From: Thiohalocapsa sp. ML1
GTDB taxonomy: Bacteria; Pseudomonadota; Gammaproteobacteria; Chromatiales; Chromatiaceae
DNA length: 64,000 bases
Assembly (NCBI RefSeq): GCF_001469165.1
Contig: NZ_JABX01000001.1
Span: 1-64,000 of the forward strand
Direction of reading: 5' to 3'
This document shows, in pieces, positions 8,798-20,116 of this stretch. The translations under genes were made by a program, and so were the position numbers. The notes under the pieces are model-generated. The model saw only the letters and a list, made by a program, of their open reading frames with translations. It made no database searches and was not told the origin of the DNA. How positions within the stretch are numbered: the first letter of the stretch is position 1; each line of letters starts with the position of its first letter.

Positions 8798-10867
8798 TCA
8801 AACTTCAAAATCCGACTTTCCCTCAAGCACCAACACGCTCCGCGCGCCGATGCGCCAGCGCCGGGCGCCGATGCTGCGCTGCTCGTCGGGCTCGATGAGG
8901 TCGCGCGGTGCCGGGGCACCGGTGTCCACGGCGATGGCCCAGCGCCAGTCGCCGAGCGCCGGCGGGAGCACGCAGGTGCGTGCCTTGTCGCTGAGGTTGA
9001 TCAGCACGTGCAGCGGCGCCTCGGCGTCGTTGCGCCCGCGCAGCGTGAAGGCGAGCTCGCGCGACTCCGGGTCCATCCAGCCGGGCGCACCGCCGTCGAG
9101 GGCTTGCCAGCGGATGTCGCCGTCGTGCAGGAAGTGCCGGCGCCTGAGGCTGCGATGGCGCTTGCGCAGCGCAATGAGCCCGGCCGTGAAGCGCAGCATG
9201 TCGGCGTTCTCGTCGGCCAGCGCCCAGTCGAGCCAGCCGGTGGGGTTGTCCTGGCACCAGGTGTTGTTGTTGCCGCCCGCCGAGCGCAGAAACTCATCGC
9301 CGGCGTTCAGCATCGGGATGCCCTGGCTGATGAGCAGCAGTGTCAGCAGGTTCTTCGCCTGCCGGCGCCGCAGTGCCAGGATGGCCGGGTCGTCGGTGTC
9401 GCCTTCAACGCCGCAGTTCCAGCTCAGGTTGTGCTCGCAACCGTCGCGGTTGCCCTCGTGGTTGGCCTCGTTGTGCTTATCGTTGTAGCTGACCAGGTCC
9501 GCGAGCGTGAAGCCGTCGTGGCAGGTGACGAAGTTGATGCTGTTGATCGGATGCCGCAGCCCGCGGGCGTAGAGGTCGCTGCTGCCGGCGATGCGCGTCG
9601 CCAGCTCCGCCACCAGGCCGGGGTCGCCGCGCACGGCGGCGCGCAGCGAATCCCGATAACGGCCATTCCACTCCATCCAGCGGTAGCCCGGGAAACTGCC
9701 GACGTGGTACAGCCCGGCCGCGTCCCAGGCCTCGGCAATGATCTTGGCGCCGGCGAGCACATCGGACAGCTCGATGCCCCAGAGCACCGGCGGATGCTCC
9801 AGCGGCGCGCCGTGCTCGCCGCGGGCGAGCGCGCTGGCGAGGTCGAAGCGGAAGCCGTCCACGTGCATCTCCCGCACCCAGTACTCCAGGCAGTCGATGA
9901 TGTAGCGGGCGACGAAGGGATGATTGGCGTTGACGGTGTTGCCGCAGCCGGTGAAGTCCAGATAGCGGCTACGGTCCGTGGGGTCTAGCATGTAGAAGGT
10001 CTCGTTGCCGAGCCCCTTGAAGTGGATCGCCGGGCCGCCCTCCCCGCCCTCGGCCGTGTGGTTGAACACCACATCCAGCAGCACGCCGATGCCGGCGCGG
10101 TGCAGCGCCTTCACCATGTCGCGAAACTCGCGCCGGTGCTCGGTAGGCTCCCCGATACAGAAGCCGGGGTGCGGCGCAAAGAACCCGTGCGTGCTGTAGC
10201 CCCAGAAGTTGCGCAGACCCGCCGCGTCCGTGCCGGGGGGCACGTCCTGCGGGTCGAAGGCCATCACCGGCATCAGCTCCACATGGGTGATGCCGAGGCG
10301 CTTTAGGTGCGGGATCTTCTCGACCACGCCGGCAAAGCTGCCGGGGTGCGCGACGCCGGCGCTCGGATGGCGCGTGAAGCCGCCGACATGCAGCTCGTAG
10401 ATGATCATGTTCTGCGAGGGCAGGCGCAGCGGCTCGTCGCCCTCCCAGTCGTAGGCGTCCGCGAGCACGACGCCGCGGATGCCGTCGCCGGGGCGCGGGC
10501 CGTCGCTGCAACGGCGCGCACGGTCCCAGGCGCCGGCGTCCAGCGCCCGCGCCCAGGGGTCCAGCAGCTCCACGCGCGGGTCGTAGCGCCAGCCGTGGTG
10601 CACCGGGTCCCAAGGGCCGTCCAGGCGCCACGCATAGCGGGTGCCGGGCGGCAGGTCCACGACCTCCACGTGCCAGCTAAAGAAGGTGTGATTCACCTCC
10701 GGGTCCAGGTCGATGACCTGGAAGGGCGCGTCTTCGCCCGCCTCGTAGAGCAGCAGCGTCGCGCCAGTGGCATGCCGGCTGTACAGCGAAAAGTTGATGC
10801 CCTCGTCGTTGATGCTGGCGCCAGGCGGATAGCGGCGACCAGGGCGGACCGGGTAGCTCTGGGACAT
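8798..10867 (-). CDS. glgX: Glycogen debranching enzyme GlgX
   Basis: GH13 isoamylase-type enzyme that hydrolyses alpha-1,6 branches of phosphorylase-trimmed glycogen. The 689-residue protein starts at the ATG at 10867 (SYPVRPGRRYPPGA) with a CBM48-like N-terminal domain followed by the barrel: VLLDVVFNHT (region I), HVDGFRFDLA with the nucleophile Asp, IIAEAWDAAG with the acid/base Glu, and NFVTCHDGFTL with the third acid. The frame is open another 48 codons upstream but that part is unlike the family. The C-terminus KSDFEV is encoded at the edge of a short repeat. It heads the minus-strand glycogen group and works together with glgP at 16 kb. Confidence 0.95.
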   Translation of the reverse strand: MSQSYPVRPGRRYPPGASINDEGINFSLYSRHATGATLLLYEAGEDAPFQVIDLDPEVNHTFFSWHVEVVDLPPGTRYAWRLDGPWDPVHHGWRYDPRVELLDPWARALDAGAWDRARRCSDGPRPGDGIRGVVLADAYDWEGDEPLRLPSQNMIIYELHVGGFTRHPSAGVAHPGSFAGVVEKIPHLKRLGITHVELMPVMAFDPQDVPPGTDAAGLRNFWGYSTHGFFAPHPGFCIGEPTEHRREFRDMVKALHRAGIGVLLDVVFNHTAEGGEGGPAIHFKGLGNETFYMLDPTDRSRYLDFTGCGNTVNANHPFVARYIIDCLEYWVREMHVDGFRFDLASALARGEHGAPLEHPPVLWGIELSDVLAGAKIIAEAWDAAGLYHVGSFPGYRWMEWNGRYRDSLRAAVRGDPGLVAELATRIAGSSDLYARGLRHPINSINFVTCHDGFTLADLVSYNDKHNEANHEGNRDGCEHNLSWNCGVEGDTDDPAILALRRRQAKNLLTLLLISQGIPMLNAGDEFLRSAGGNNNTWCQDNPTGWLDWALADENADMLRFTAGLIALRKRHRSLRRRHFLHDGDIRWQALDGGAPGWMDPESRELAFTLRGRNDAEAPLHVLINLSDKARTCVLPPALGDWRWAIAVDTGAPAPRDLIEPDEQRSIGARRWRIGARSVLVLEGKSDFEV

Positions 10868-11319
10868 GACTGAAGGGCTCGGCTTGTTATCCGACTGCGC
10901 CCCGCCGAGCAGGGCGGCGCCGAGGGTGCCCCGGCGCGCGCGGCATTCTAGCGCCTCGCGAGGCGTACACATAGACGCCGATGCTATCGGGCAGACACCG
11001 GGGCGGGGCATCGGCTGGAGGAACGGGCCATTATCCGGGCTTCCGGCGACGGGACACTGAAAGATGTCAAGCGCTAGCGAGGCGGAGCCTCAGACCGACC
11101 AGGGCACGGAGCGTCGTCTTGCGCAGCCCGCTCGTTGGCGCAAGTGAATCAAAGGGCCGAGGGCCGAGGAGGGCTCCCGCGGCCCTATTGCCGTCAAGCA
11201 GTCTAGGACTCAAGGTCTCCGGCGCCTCAGCAGCCGCGCCGGCCCAAGACGCGTGCCGGATGTCGCGCTTGGGCGCAACGCCGTGCGCGGCATCGGGAGG
11301 CATCGGGGAGAGTTGCGGG
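10868..11319. other. Intergenic region between glgX and GNAT gene
   Basis: About 450 bp with no recognisable gene. It contains one copy of the CTAG-bounded dispersed element (11074-11206). The DNA next to glgX (10868-11000) is ordinary GC-rich sequence and probably carries the glgX promoter, although I cannot mark one. Confidence 0.6.
11074..11206 (-). repeat. CTAG-bounded dispersed element, copy B
   Basis: Reads on the minus strand from CTAGACTGCTTGACGGC to GAGGCTCCGCCTCGCTAG. It contains a GGGCCGA heptamer hairpin in the middle and the segment AACGAGCGGGCTGCGCAAGAC shared with other copies in near-identical form. Both ends are CTAG. At about 133 bp it is shorter than the copy at 18571. Confidence 0.8.
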
Positions 11320-12273
11320 TTATGGGTATGAGCTCGGGTAGCTGAGCCCGGGAATGCGCGGTGTCAGCACCTCGAGTCCATGGCGGCGGGCATAGGCCTC
11401 CCAGCGCTGGATCTTCTCCGCGAGACCCTCCGGCATGCCGGTATCCATCCAGCGCTCCCGTTCCGCCCAGGACTCGGGGCCGCGGATCAGCGGCCAGCCG
11501 TGCACGGCGAGCCAGAGCGACAGCGTCGGCTCCCGGCGCAGCCAGGTGGCGCTGTCCGCACGCTCCGCCTCGGTGCGGTGGTCGTGCCAGTTCAGGCGCT
11601 CGCCGTCGCGGGTCGCGCTGATGATGGGCGTGTCCTCCGCCGCGCGCAGCAGGGCCATGCGGTGCGCTGTGACTTGCACCCGCGGCGGTGGCTCGTCGCG
11701 CCAGCGCACCAGGCTCAGGACATGCTTCCAATTGGCCACCGAGAAGCCGGCGCTGAGATAGAGCCGCACCGCCGGCTGCCACAGCCAGTCCGTGTCCAGG
11801 CGCAGCGCCGACAACGGCATCGCCGCGACGGTCTCGTGGAGAGCGCGCAGCAAGCGACTCGCATGGCCGAGGCGGCGGTGCTCGCGCAGCAGGTACAGGC
11901 TTGCGAAACCGAGATGCGGCCCCGCCCAGCCCCAATCCCAGACCTGCAGCGCAATGGTGCCGATGCGCCGGCCGTCCGCCACGAGCCAATACGACCGATA
12001 CCAGTCGGAGTCCCGCGGGTCCGTGATGCGCTCGCCCAGCAGCAACAGGCGCGCGGACCAAGCGTCGATGTCCGCGGCGGTCATGCCGCGCGGGTCCGGC
12101 AGCGCTGCCGGATCGGCCACGCGGTTGTCGAGATAGCTGCAGAGCTCGCAGGCGCGCCAAAGCTGGCGGGCGCTGTCGTCGTCCAGGTCGAGCGGCACCA
12201 CCGCGGGCATGGCGGCGCGCAGGCGCTCCGCCACCTGCCCATGCAACTGGCTCAATTCCGGATCATCGAGCAT
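11320..12273 (-). CDS. GNAT-family acetyltransferase-like protein
   Basis: Protein of 317 residues. Residues about 100-195 show a GNAT-like fold: WLVADGRRIGTIALQVW (beta strands) followed by LLREHRRLGHASRLLRAL, which matches the acetyl-CoA pyrophosphate loop pattern (R/Q-x-x-G-x-G/A), and a late strand ending RLYLSAGFSVANWKH. The last ~110 residues contain many Trp and Arg and are not recognised. Substrate is unknown. The ATG at 12273 follows a GAGGAG at about 11 bases. A minus-strand unknown gene ends 57 bp upstream, so the two may be co-transcribed. Confidence 0.6.
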   Translation of the reverse strand: MLDDPELSQLHGQVAERLRAAMPAVVPLDLDDDSARQLWRACELCSYLDNRVADPAALPDPRGMTAADIDAWSARLLLLGERITDPRDSDWYRSYWLVADGRRIGTIALQVWDWGWAGPHLGFASLYLLREHRRLGHASRLLRALHETVAAMPLSALRLDTDWLWQPAVRLYLSAGFSVANWKHVLSLVRWRDEPPPRVQVTAHRMALLRAAEDTPIISATRDGERLNWHDHRTEAERADSATWLRREPTLSLWLAVHGWPLIRGPESWAERERWMDTGMPEGLAEKIQRWEAYARRHGLEVLTPRIPGLSYPSSYP

Positions 12274-12330
12274 CGGTGGTGGTCGCTCCTCGGCGGGCGC
12301 GGCGCGCAGTGGGCCGCGCGCCTCGTCGGG

Positions 12331-12963
12331 TCACAGGCGATAGGGCGCGAGCGGGTCCCGCTCGGCCAGCCGAAAGGGCCCCGCAAAGCCGAGTCCCATG
12401 GCATCGGCGGGCTCGGCGAGCAGCAGATCTTCCAGCACGGCGAGCGGGTCCTCGCCGGACTTGAGCCGCACGGTCGCGTCGCGCTCCAGCCCGAATGGGG
12501 CTTGCAGTTGCTCGCCCGCCCGCAGGCGGCGGGCGTCCGCCACCGTTGCGCGCACATAGCCGAGCCAGGCCCCGAGCCGCTCGAGCTGTGCCTGCTTCTC
12601 GCCAACGGACTGCGCCATGCGGCCGAGCAGGCGGGCCGAGTCCTCCCAAGCGGCCGCAAGCGCCCGGATGCGCGCCAGCCGTGCCGCCACGGAGAGCCTG
12701 CCGGCATGCGCCTCGTAGCATGCAAACAGCCCATGCCCGAGCACGATGAAAACCGTCCACCACGACGCCCCATCGCGCTCGCCGTACACCTGCTGACCAG
12801 CGGCATCGAGCGCCAACTGGTCCGTCAGCACCTGTACGCCCGGTGCCGCCCCGGACACCACATCGCCCACGCGATAGCGCGCGAGCACCTGATCGAAGCG
12901 CTTGGTCTGCACCTCAACCTCATGCCCATCAATGTCGATGAGAAAGGAATCGAACATTCCCAT
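12331..12963 (-). CDS. Hypothetical protein, 210 aa
   Basis: I do not recognise this family. The N-terminus (MGMFDSFLIDIDGHEVEVQT) resembles small proteins that start with a beta-rich 'GMFD' segment, and residues 95-150 are strongly helical with charged heptads (ARLARIRALAAAWEDSARLL). There is no signal peptide or membrane span. Two ATGs, at 12963 and 12957, are possible; the first has GGAG seven bases upstream and is preferred. Downstream on the same strand is the GNAT gene. Confidence 0.7.
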   Translation of the reverse strand: MGMFDSFLIDIDGHEVEVQTKRFDQVLARYRVGDVVSGAAPGVQVLTDQLALDAAGQQVYGERDGASWWTVFIVLGHGLFACYEAHAGRLSVAARLARIRALAAAWEDSARLLGRMAQSVGEKQAQLERLGAWLGYVRATVADARRLRAGEQLQAPFGLERDATVRLKSGEDPLAVLEDLLLAEPADAMGLGFAGPFRLAERDPLAPYRL

Positions 12964-13370
12964 GGCAGGCTCCGTGGTTCTGATCCGAGCGCGGGACGTG
13001 CAAAGGGTTCATTCCGGCGGGGGGTCGCGCGTCGGCAGAGCGATATGCTACACGAAACGGGTGACGCGCAACTGCCGCGGCCGTCCGCCAGGCCGTCGGC
13101 GCACGGGCGACATCACCCATTTTTTACTATATTTGACAGCATTTTACAACGTGGCGGGAACCGCGCGAAGGCTTGCTGAAAATACACGTAACGAGATAGC
13201 TGCGCCTGCTCGGCGCTCGTTGGCGCCGCCGCTGCCAGCGACTTTCCGGCACGCGCCGACACGCAGAGCAGCCGTGTTGCCATTGATGCTCGGCGGCAGG
13301 ACGCCGCGGGTAGCCAACCGGAGCGGATCGCGGGTTGCTTCCGAGGAATTGCACGCCCACTTGCCGACGC
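12964..13370. other. Divergent intergenic region with AT-rich patch
   Basis: No gene is seen in about 400 bp between the divergent unknown gene and the lipocalin gene. A clearly AT-rich patch lies at 13109-13152, including a TTGACA at 13133-13138 on the plus strand and TATAGT on the minus strand, so promoters for one or both genes are plausible, but spacing does not give a clean sigma70 pair. Confidence 0.4.
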
Positions 13371-13904
13371 ATGATCAAGAACGCGCGTGAGATGTTTCGC
13401 AATCTGCTCCCGAGCCAGCTCGGCCAGCGTCGCGATCCGCCCGCGACCGTCGCGCAGGTGGATCTGGATCGGCTGCTAGGGACCTGGTTCGAGGTGGCGC
13501 GGCTGCCCAATCTGGAGGCAGACGGCCCTGGCCAACACAGCGTGAACGTAACCGCGACCTATGCGAAGCGCCCGGACGGCGGGCTCACCGTGCAGACCGT
13601 CGGCCGCAACGCGAAGGCGCGGATGCGCCGCAGCGAAGTGACCGGCACGGTCCATCCCGCGGACCCGAGCGGGTCGAAGCTGATCTTGAGGTTCTTCAAG
13701 CTCATTCGCGGCGACCTGTGGGTGATCGGCCTGGACCCCGAGTACCGATGGGTGCTGACGGGCACGCCGAGCCGGAAACGGCTTTGGCTCATCGCCCGCG
13801 CACCGCACATCGAAGCCGAGGCGTATGACCAAGCCATGGCCATCGCCGCGGCCCAGGGCTTCGACGCGGCTCGGGTCAAACGAACGGAGCAACAAGCGAC
13901 CTGA
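13371..13904 (+). CDS. Lipocalin (Blc-like), no signal peptide
   Basis: Small lipid-binding beta-barrel protein. The lipocalin start motif G-x-W is in LDRLLGTWFEVARLPN (about residue 35), followed by YAKRPDGGLTVQ, the strand ILRFFKLIRGDLWVIGLD, and TPSRKRLWLIARAP, which fits the family's conserved 'W-I-L-A-R' end strand. Bacterial Blc proteins are usually outer-membrane lipoproteins; this one lacks a signal peptide or lipobox from either the ATG at 13371 or the ATG at 13392, so it may be cytoplasmic or the N-terminus has been lost. It stands alone; a GGGCCGA palindrome follows immediately and likely ends the transcript. Confidence 0.85.
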   Translation: MIKNAREMFRNLLPSQLGQRRDPPATVAQVDLDRLLGTWFEVARLPNLEADGPGQHSVNVTATYAKRPDGGLTVQTVGRNAKARMRRSEVTGTVHPADPSGSKLILRFFKLIRGDLWVIGLDPEYRWVLTGTPSRKRLWLIARAPHIEAEAYDQAMAIAAAQGFDAARVKRTEQQAT

Positions 13905-13905
13905 C

Positions 13906-13983
13906 GTGCGCACGGCCAAGGGCTGAAGGCCGAGGATCGCGTCCTTGGTCCTTGGCCCTCGGCCCTCGGCCCTCGGCCCTCTA
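13906..13983. repeat. GGGCCGA-type palindromic array
   Basis: An arm of degenerate AAGGGC/TGAAGGCCGAGG is followed by several CCTTGGC/CCTCGGC heptamers, so the region can fold as a long imperfect hairpin between the convergent lipocalin and DUF1840 genes. It may act as a bidirectional terminator. Confidence 0.75.
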
Positions 13984-14298
13984 ACCTTGGTCCCACATCA
14001 CATGCTTGCCGTCGCGGGCCGCGGCCTCCAGCAGCTCGATGAGCGGCAACGCGCGCTTGGCGAGGCTGACGCTCTCGCCGCTCGGTCGGTCGTCATCGTC
14101 GTCGCGGTGCGGGTTCAGCGGCGCGTCCGGGTTGTGCTGGACGGCGGCGCGAAGCTTGTCGAGCGCCTTGGGCACGTCCTCAGCGAGGATGGCGCCGGGG
14201 ATGCTGCCGCTGTGGCCCAGCATCTTGATTAAAGCCTTGCCGACGTCGCCGAACATCGTGATGTCCGCATACGCCGGGGTCTTGAAGGTGATCAGCAT
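13981..14298 (-). CDS. DUF1840 family protein
   Basis: A 105-residue protein starting at the ATG at 14298 with MLITFKTPAYADITMFGDVG, the typical start of DUF1840, then MLGHSGSIPGAILAEDVPKAL and an acidic DDDDDR spacer. Length fits the family, which is common in beta- and gammaproteobacteria and has no known function. A GGAG lies about nine bases before the start. The stop abuts the palindromic array at 13906-13983. Confidence 0.9.
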   Translation of the reverse strand: MLITFKTPAYADITMFGDVGKALIKMLGHSGSIPGAILAEDVPKALDKLRAAVQHNPDAPLNPHRDDDDDRPSGESVSLAKRALPLIELLEAAARDGKHVMWDQG

Positions 14299-14465
14299 GG
14301 TCTGTCTCCGGTGGAGTGTCGGCACTGCAGTGAGCATAACGCCGCCGCGGCTTCCGGCGCGTTGTCCGCGCCGACGAGCCGCCGCCGCTGCCGCCCTGCG
14401 GTGCGTAGGCGCTACACTGCCTGCCGCGGTCGCCGCCCATCCTCCGCCAACCCCCGGAGCCCGCC

Positions 14466-15617
14466 ATGCAACCAGGCCCCCGTCAACTCGTCACGCCGTT
14501 TCGCCCGATCCCGCTCGACGTGCCGGCGGGCATGGCGCAGAACGAGTTCTTCAACAGCGCCGAGAACCTGAACGATCTGGTCACCAACAACGGCCTGCTC
14601 GGCAACCCGGAGAACCTGCTCCTGTACCGCAAGGCGCTCGGGCATTCCGGCAGCTTTGATTGCTCCATCATCTACAACACCGCGCGCGAGATCCTAAACC
14701 CCCTCGGCCGCCCGGTGCGGCGCACCCAGGTGCCGGAGCGCGTGCGGCGGATCTGGAACCGCATGAACGCCGTCATCATCGGCTACATGCTGGAGCACTG
14801 GCCGGACCCGGCCACGGCGCTGGTGCTGGCCGGCGAGGCGAGCCTGGACGCCACCTGGCCGCTCACGGCCCCCGGCGTGCCGAGCATCCGCATGCTGCAC
14901 AACCACTTCATGGTGTTTCCGATGGCGGACCTGCGCGCCGCGGAGCCGGCGGACCCGAGCAACCCGAACCTCACCGACGGCGGCCAAAACAGCCTGTTCC
15001 AGGCGCACATGCGCGACGTCTACCGGGCCTTCTTCGCGACAGCGCTGGAGCTTGCGCTGCTGCGCCCCGTGCACGGCGTCGACTCGGCGCTCGCCCTCAC
15101 GGGCTATCCGCAGGGCCTGCCCTGCTGGGAGATCGCGGGCGGCGCGGCGACCATTCACGACGTGCGCTTCTGGCGCGAGTACGACCTGCTGCTGATGGGC
15201 TTTCTGGACTTCTACCGGAGCTTCTTCAGCCAGGTGTCTAGCCGCAACGCGGACCGGCTGCCGGACCTGTACTTTCCGGCCGCCGTGGAGCGCGTGCTGC
15301 TCGCCGACGACGCCTTCATGGCCGCGGCCAAGATGGTGCGGGAGCGCTGCATCAAAGAGCCCGCCTATGCCAACGCCATCCGCTGGGAGCCGGCCTTCAA
15401 GCAGCTCATCTATCGCGGCGATGACGGCCGGCTGTTCGTGACCATCAGCCAGAACTCCATCGGCAACGCCATCACGGAGCTGCTCGGCGTCGTCGTCAAG
15501 CGGGTGCCGAACGCGGACGCCTACGCCGCGCTGGAGCCCGCGCTGATGGGCCACCTGCACGCCGTGCGCGAGCGGCTGGTGGCGGCCGACCTGGGCGAGG
15601 CGCTGCCGGGCGCCTGA
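14466..15617 (+). CDS. Hypothetical protein, 383 aa
   Basis: I do not recognise the family. The sequence is a well-behaved, largely alpha-helical cytosolic protein, rich in aromatic residues, without signal peptide or membrane spans. Notable motifs are RMLHNHFMVFPM (about residue 140), TGYPQGLPCWEIAGGAATIHD (split here as TGYPQGLPCWE and AGGAATIHD) and VTISQNSIGNAITELLGV. The H-N-H-F stretch loosely recalls His motifs of HIT/GalT-type enzymes, but this is too weak to assign. The ATG at 14466 has GGAG at 8 bases. It lies 373 bp upstream of glgP in the same direction, so a metabolic link to glycogen is possible but unproven. Confidence 0.75.
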   Translation: MQPGPRQLVTPFRPIPLDVPAGMAQNEFFNSAENLNDLVTNNGLLGNPENLLLYRKALGHSGSFDCSIIYNTAREILNPLGRPVRRTQVPERVRRIWNRMNAVIIGYMLEHWPDPATALVLAGEASLDATWPLTAPGVPSIRMLHNHFMVFPMADLRAAEPADPSNPNLTDGGQNSLFQAHMRDVYRAFFATALELALLRPVHGVDSALALTGYPQGLPCWEIAGGAATIHDVRFWREYDLLLMGFLDFYRSFFSQVSSRNADRLPDLYFPAAVERVLLADDAFMAAAKMVRERCIKEPAYANAIRWEPAFKQLIYRGDDGRLFVTISQNSIGNAITELLGVVVKRVPNADAYAALEPALMGHLHAVRERLVAADLGEALPGA

Positions 15618-15990
15618 TGCTCGCGCGCAGCGGCGGTCAGGCCGCCTGCGTCGCCCCCATCCGCGCCGATGGCCGGTGCTCGCTCGCGCCCGTTGCGTGA
15701 ACATCGGGGTGCGGCTCGGCGCACCGCAAGCGAGCCCACCTCGCCGCCGATGCGCCAAGATTGCGCAGGCTTTTCGTTCGAGTCGGGTACTTTTGAAAAA
15801 ATGCTGGCCTCGGCGTGCGCAAAGACCTTCGCGCCGCGCCACGTGCGCGTTATCTTTGCCTGCAACCCAAGCACGCCCGACGGATCGCTGCTTGCCATCG
15901 GTCGGCGGGCGACGCCCGCTGCCGCCGTCGATGCAGCCGCGGTCCCCCTTATCGACCCCCTTTCGACCCCCTTTTGCCGGAACACGCCCC
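15618..15990. other. Upstream region of glgP
   Basis: About 370 bp without a convincing gene. The glgP frame stays open through it from 15676, but the translation there is Arg/Cys-rich and unlike phosphorylase. A short AT-rich patch at 15787-15803 is the best place for a promoter. Confidence 0.5.
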
Positions 15991-18489
<2,499 letters not shown>

Positions 18490-18498
<9 letters not shown>

Positions 18499-18575
18499 GA
18501 GCTAGCGGCTAGGGGCTAGGGGCTGGGATCTAGTAGGGCTTCCCAGCACCTAGCACCTAGCACCTAGCACCTAGA
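18490..18575. repeat. CTAGGGG / AGCACCT short repeats
   Basis: Several copies of GGGGCTA followed by four copies of the 7-mer AGCACCT. The two halves are approximately complementary, allowing an imperfect hairpin right after glgP. The glgP stop codon TAG is supplied by this repeat. Confidence 0.75.
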
Positions 18576-18773
18576 TCGCTTGACGGCACCAACTGCTTGC
18601 AGATGAGTCAAGCATGGCGACAAGGCGCTGGAAGGCAAAAGGGCCGAGGGCCAAGGGCCAAGGAAGATCTCCTCGGCCCTTGGCCCTCGGCCCTTTGGTT
18701 CACTTGCGAGAACGAGCGGGTGGCGCAATACGACGTTCCGTACCCAGGTCGATCTGAGGCTCTGCCTCGCTAG
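18571..18773 (+). repeat. CTAG-bounded dispersed element, copy A
   Basis: A ~203 bp element beginning CTAGATCGCTTGACGGC and ending GAGGCTCTGCCTCGCTAG. The centre (about 18639-18702) is a strong GGGCCGA heptamer hairpin whose arms read AAGGGCCGAGGGCCAAGGG and its complement. Related to the copies at 11074, 21551, 42004, 54528 and 59415. It stops 12 bases before the gdhA start codon. Confidence 0.85.
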
Positions 18774-18785
18774 CACCTCTCTTCC

Positions 18786-20111
18786 ATGAATAACGCACAG
18801 CCCAATGGCGACGAGCTGTCGCCGACCCACATCATCGCCGAGCAGTTTGCCCGCGCGAAGCGCCACTTCGACCACCTGGAACCGGGGCTGGTGGACTTCC
18901 TGCGGCTGCCGCAGCGCACCATCACCGTCAACGTGCCGGTGGAGATGGACGACGGCCGCGTCGCCAACTTCGTCGGCTACCGCGTCCTGCACAGCGACCT
19001 GCTCGGCCCCGGCAAGGGCGGCATCCGTTATCACCCCGAGGTATCGCTCGCGGAGGTCACGGCGCTCGCGGCGCTGATGACCTGGAAGTGCTCGCTGGTG
19101 CGCATTCCGTTCGGCGGTGCAAAGGGCGGCGTCACCTGCGACGTGAAGCATCTGAGCCGGCGCGAGCTCCGGCGCATTACCCGGCGCTTCATCGCCAGCC
19201 TCGGCGAGAACATCGGCCCCTACACCGACATCCCGGCGCCGGACATGTACACCAACGCCCAGACCATGGCCTGGGTGTACGACACCTACGACAACATGCA
19301 CCCCGGCGAGAACAACCTGCCCGTGGTCACCGGCAAGCCGCTGGAGCTCGGCGGCTCCGAAGGCCGCGACGAGGCCACCGGCCGTGGCGCCGTGTTCGCG
19401 CTCGAACGCGCGCTTGCGCTCGGCATCATGCCGGGGCGCGAGGACATCGGCGGCGCGCGGGTCGCAATCCAGGGCTTCGGCGAGGTCGGCCGCGTCGCCG
19501 CCCGGCTGCTGGCCGAGCGCGGCGCACACATCATCGCCGTCAGCGACTCCCGCGGCGGCGTGCTCGCCGAGAACGGCGACAGCCTAGATCTCGACGCCGT
19601 CGCCGCGCACAAGGCCGCGAACGGCACCGTCGTCGGCCTGCCCGGCAGCCGCAGCATCACCAACGACGACCTGCTCGCGCTGCCCTGCGACGTGCTGATC
19701 CCCGCCGCCCTCGGCGGGCAGATCCATTCCGGCAACGCCGAGGGCGTGCAGGCACGGCTCATCGTCGAGGGCGCCAACCGCCCCATCACGCCCGAGGCCG
19801 ACGACATCCTCACCGCCCGCGGCATCCGCGTGCTGCCGGACATCCTCGCCAACGCCGGCGGCGTCACGGTCAGCTACTACGAATGGGTGCAGAACATCGA
19901 GCACCACAGTTGGCCGCTGGAGGAGATCAACGGGCGGCTGCGCTCGCGCATCAACGCCGCCACCGACCGCGTCGTCACCCGCTGGCGCGCCTTCCCCACC
20001 GACCACCCCGACGGCAGCCCCGCCATGTGCACGGATCTGCGCACCGCCGCCCTCGTCGAGGCCCTGGAGCGCCTCGCCCTCGTCGTCGAGCAGCGCGGCA
20101 TCTGGCCCTAG
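18786..20111 (+). CDS. gdhA: Glu/Leu dehydrogenase family protein (glutamate dehydrogenase)
   Basis: Catalyses reversible oxidative deamination of glutamate to 2-oxoglutarate. The 441-residue protein shows LGPGKGGIRYHP (substrate region), VRIPFGGAKGG with catalytic Lys, DIPAPDMYT with catalytic Asp, and the nucleotide-binding VAIQGFGEVG in the second domain. Length and motifs fit the shorter, often NAD-linked hexameric class, but coenzyme preference cannot be read with confidence. The ATG at 18786 has no clear Shine-Dalgarno: the bases just upstream are the end of the dispersed element plus CACCTCTCTTCC. A decayed fragment of a second gdh-like gene lies at 22.3 kb. Confidence 0.93.
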   Translation: MNNAQPNGDELSPTHIIAEQFARAKRHFDHLEPGLVDFLRLPQRTITVNVPVEMDDGRVANFVGYRVLHSDLLGPGKGGIRYHPEVSLAEVTALAALMTWKCSLVRIPFGGAKGGVTCDVKHLSRRELRRITRRFIASLGENIGPYTDIPAPDMYTNAQTMAWVYDTYDNMHPGENNLPVVTGKPLELGGSEGRDEATGRGAVFALERALALGIMPGREDIGGARVAIQGFGEVGRVAARLLAERGAHIIAVSDSRGGVLAENGDSLDLDAVAAHKAANGTVVGLPGSRSITNDDLLALPCDVLIPAALGGQIHSGNAEGVQARLIVEGANRPITPEADDILTARGIRVLPDILANAGGVTVSYYEWVQNIEHHSWPLEEINGRLRSRINAATDRVVTRWRAFPTDHPDGSPAMCTDLRTAALVEALERLALVVEQRGIWP

Positions 20112-20116
20112 CCCTG

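Noticed and set aside
7265-9988. 907-codon plus-strand frame opposite the GH57 and glgX genes
   Set aside because: It spans two confirmed genes and a repeat-filled gap; antisense shadow.
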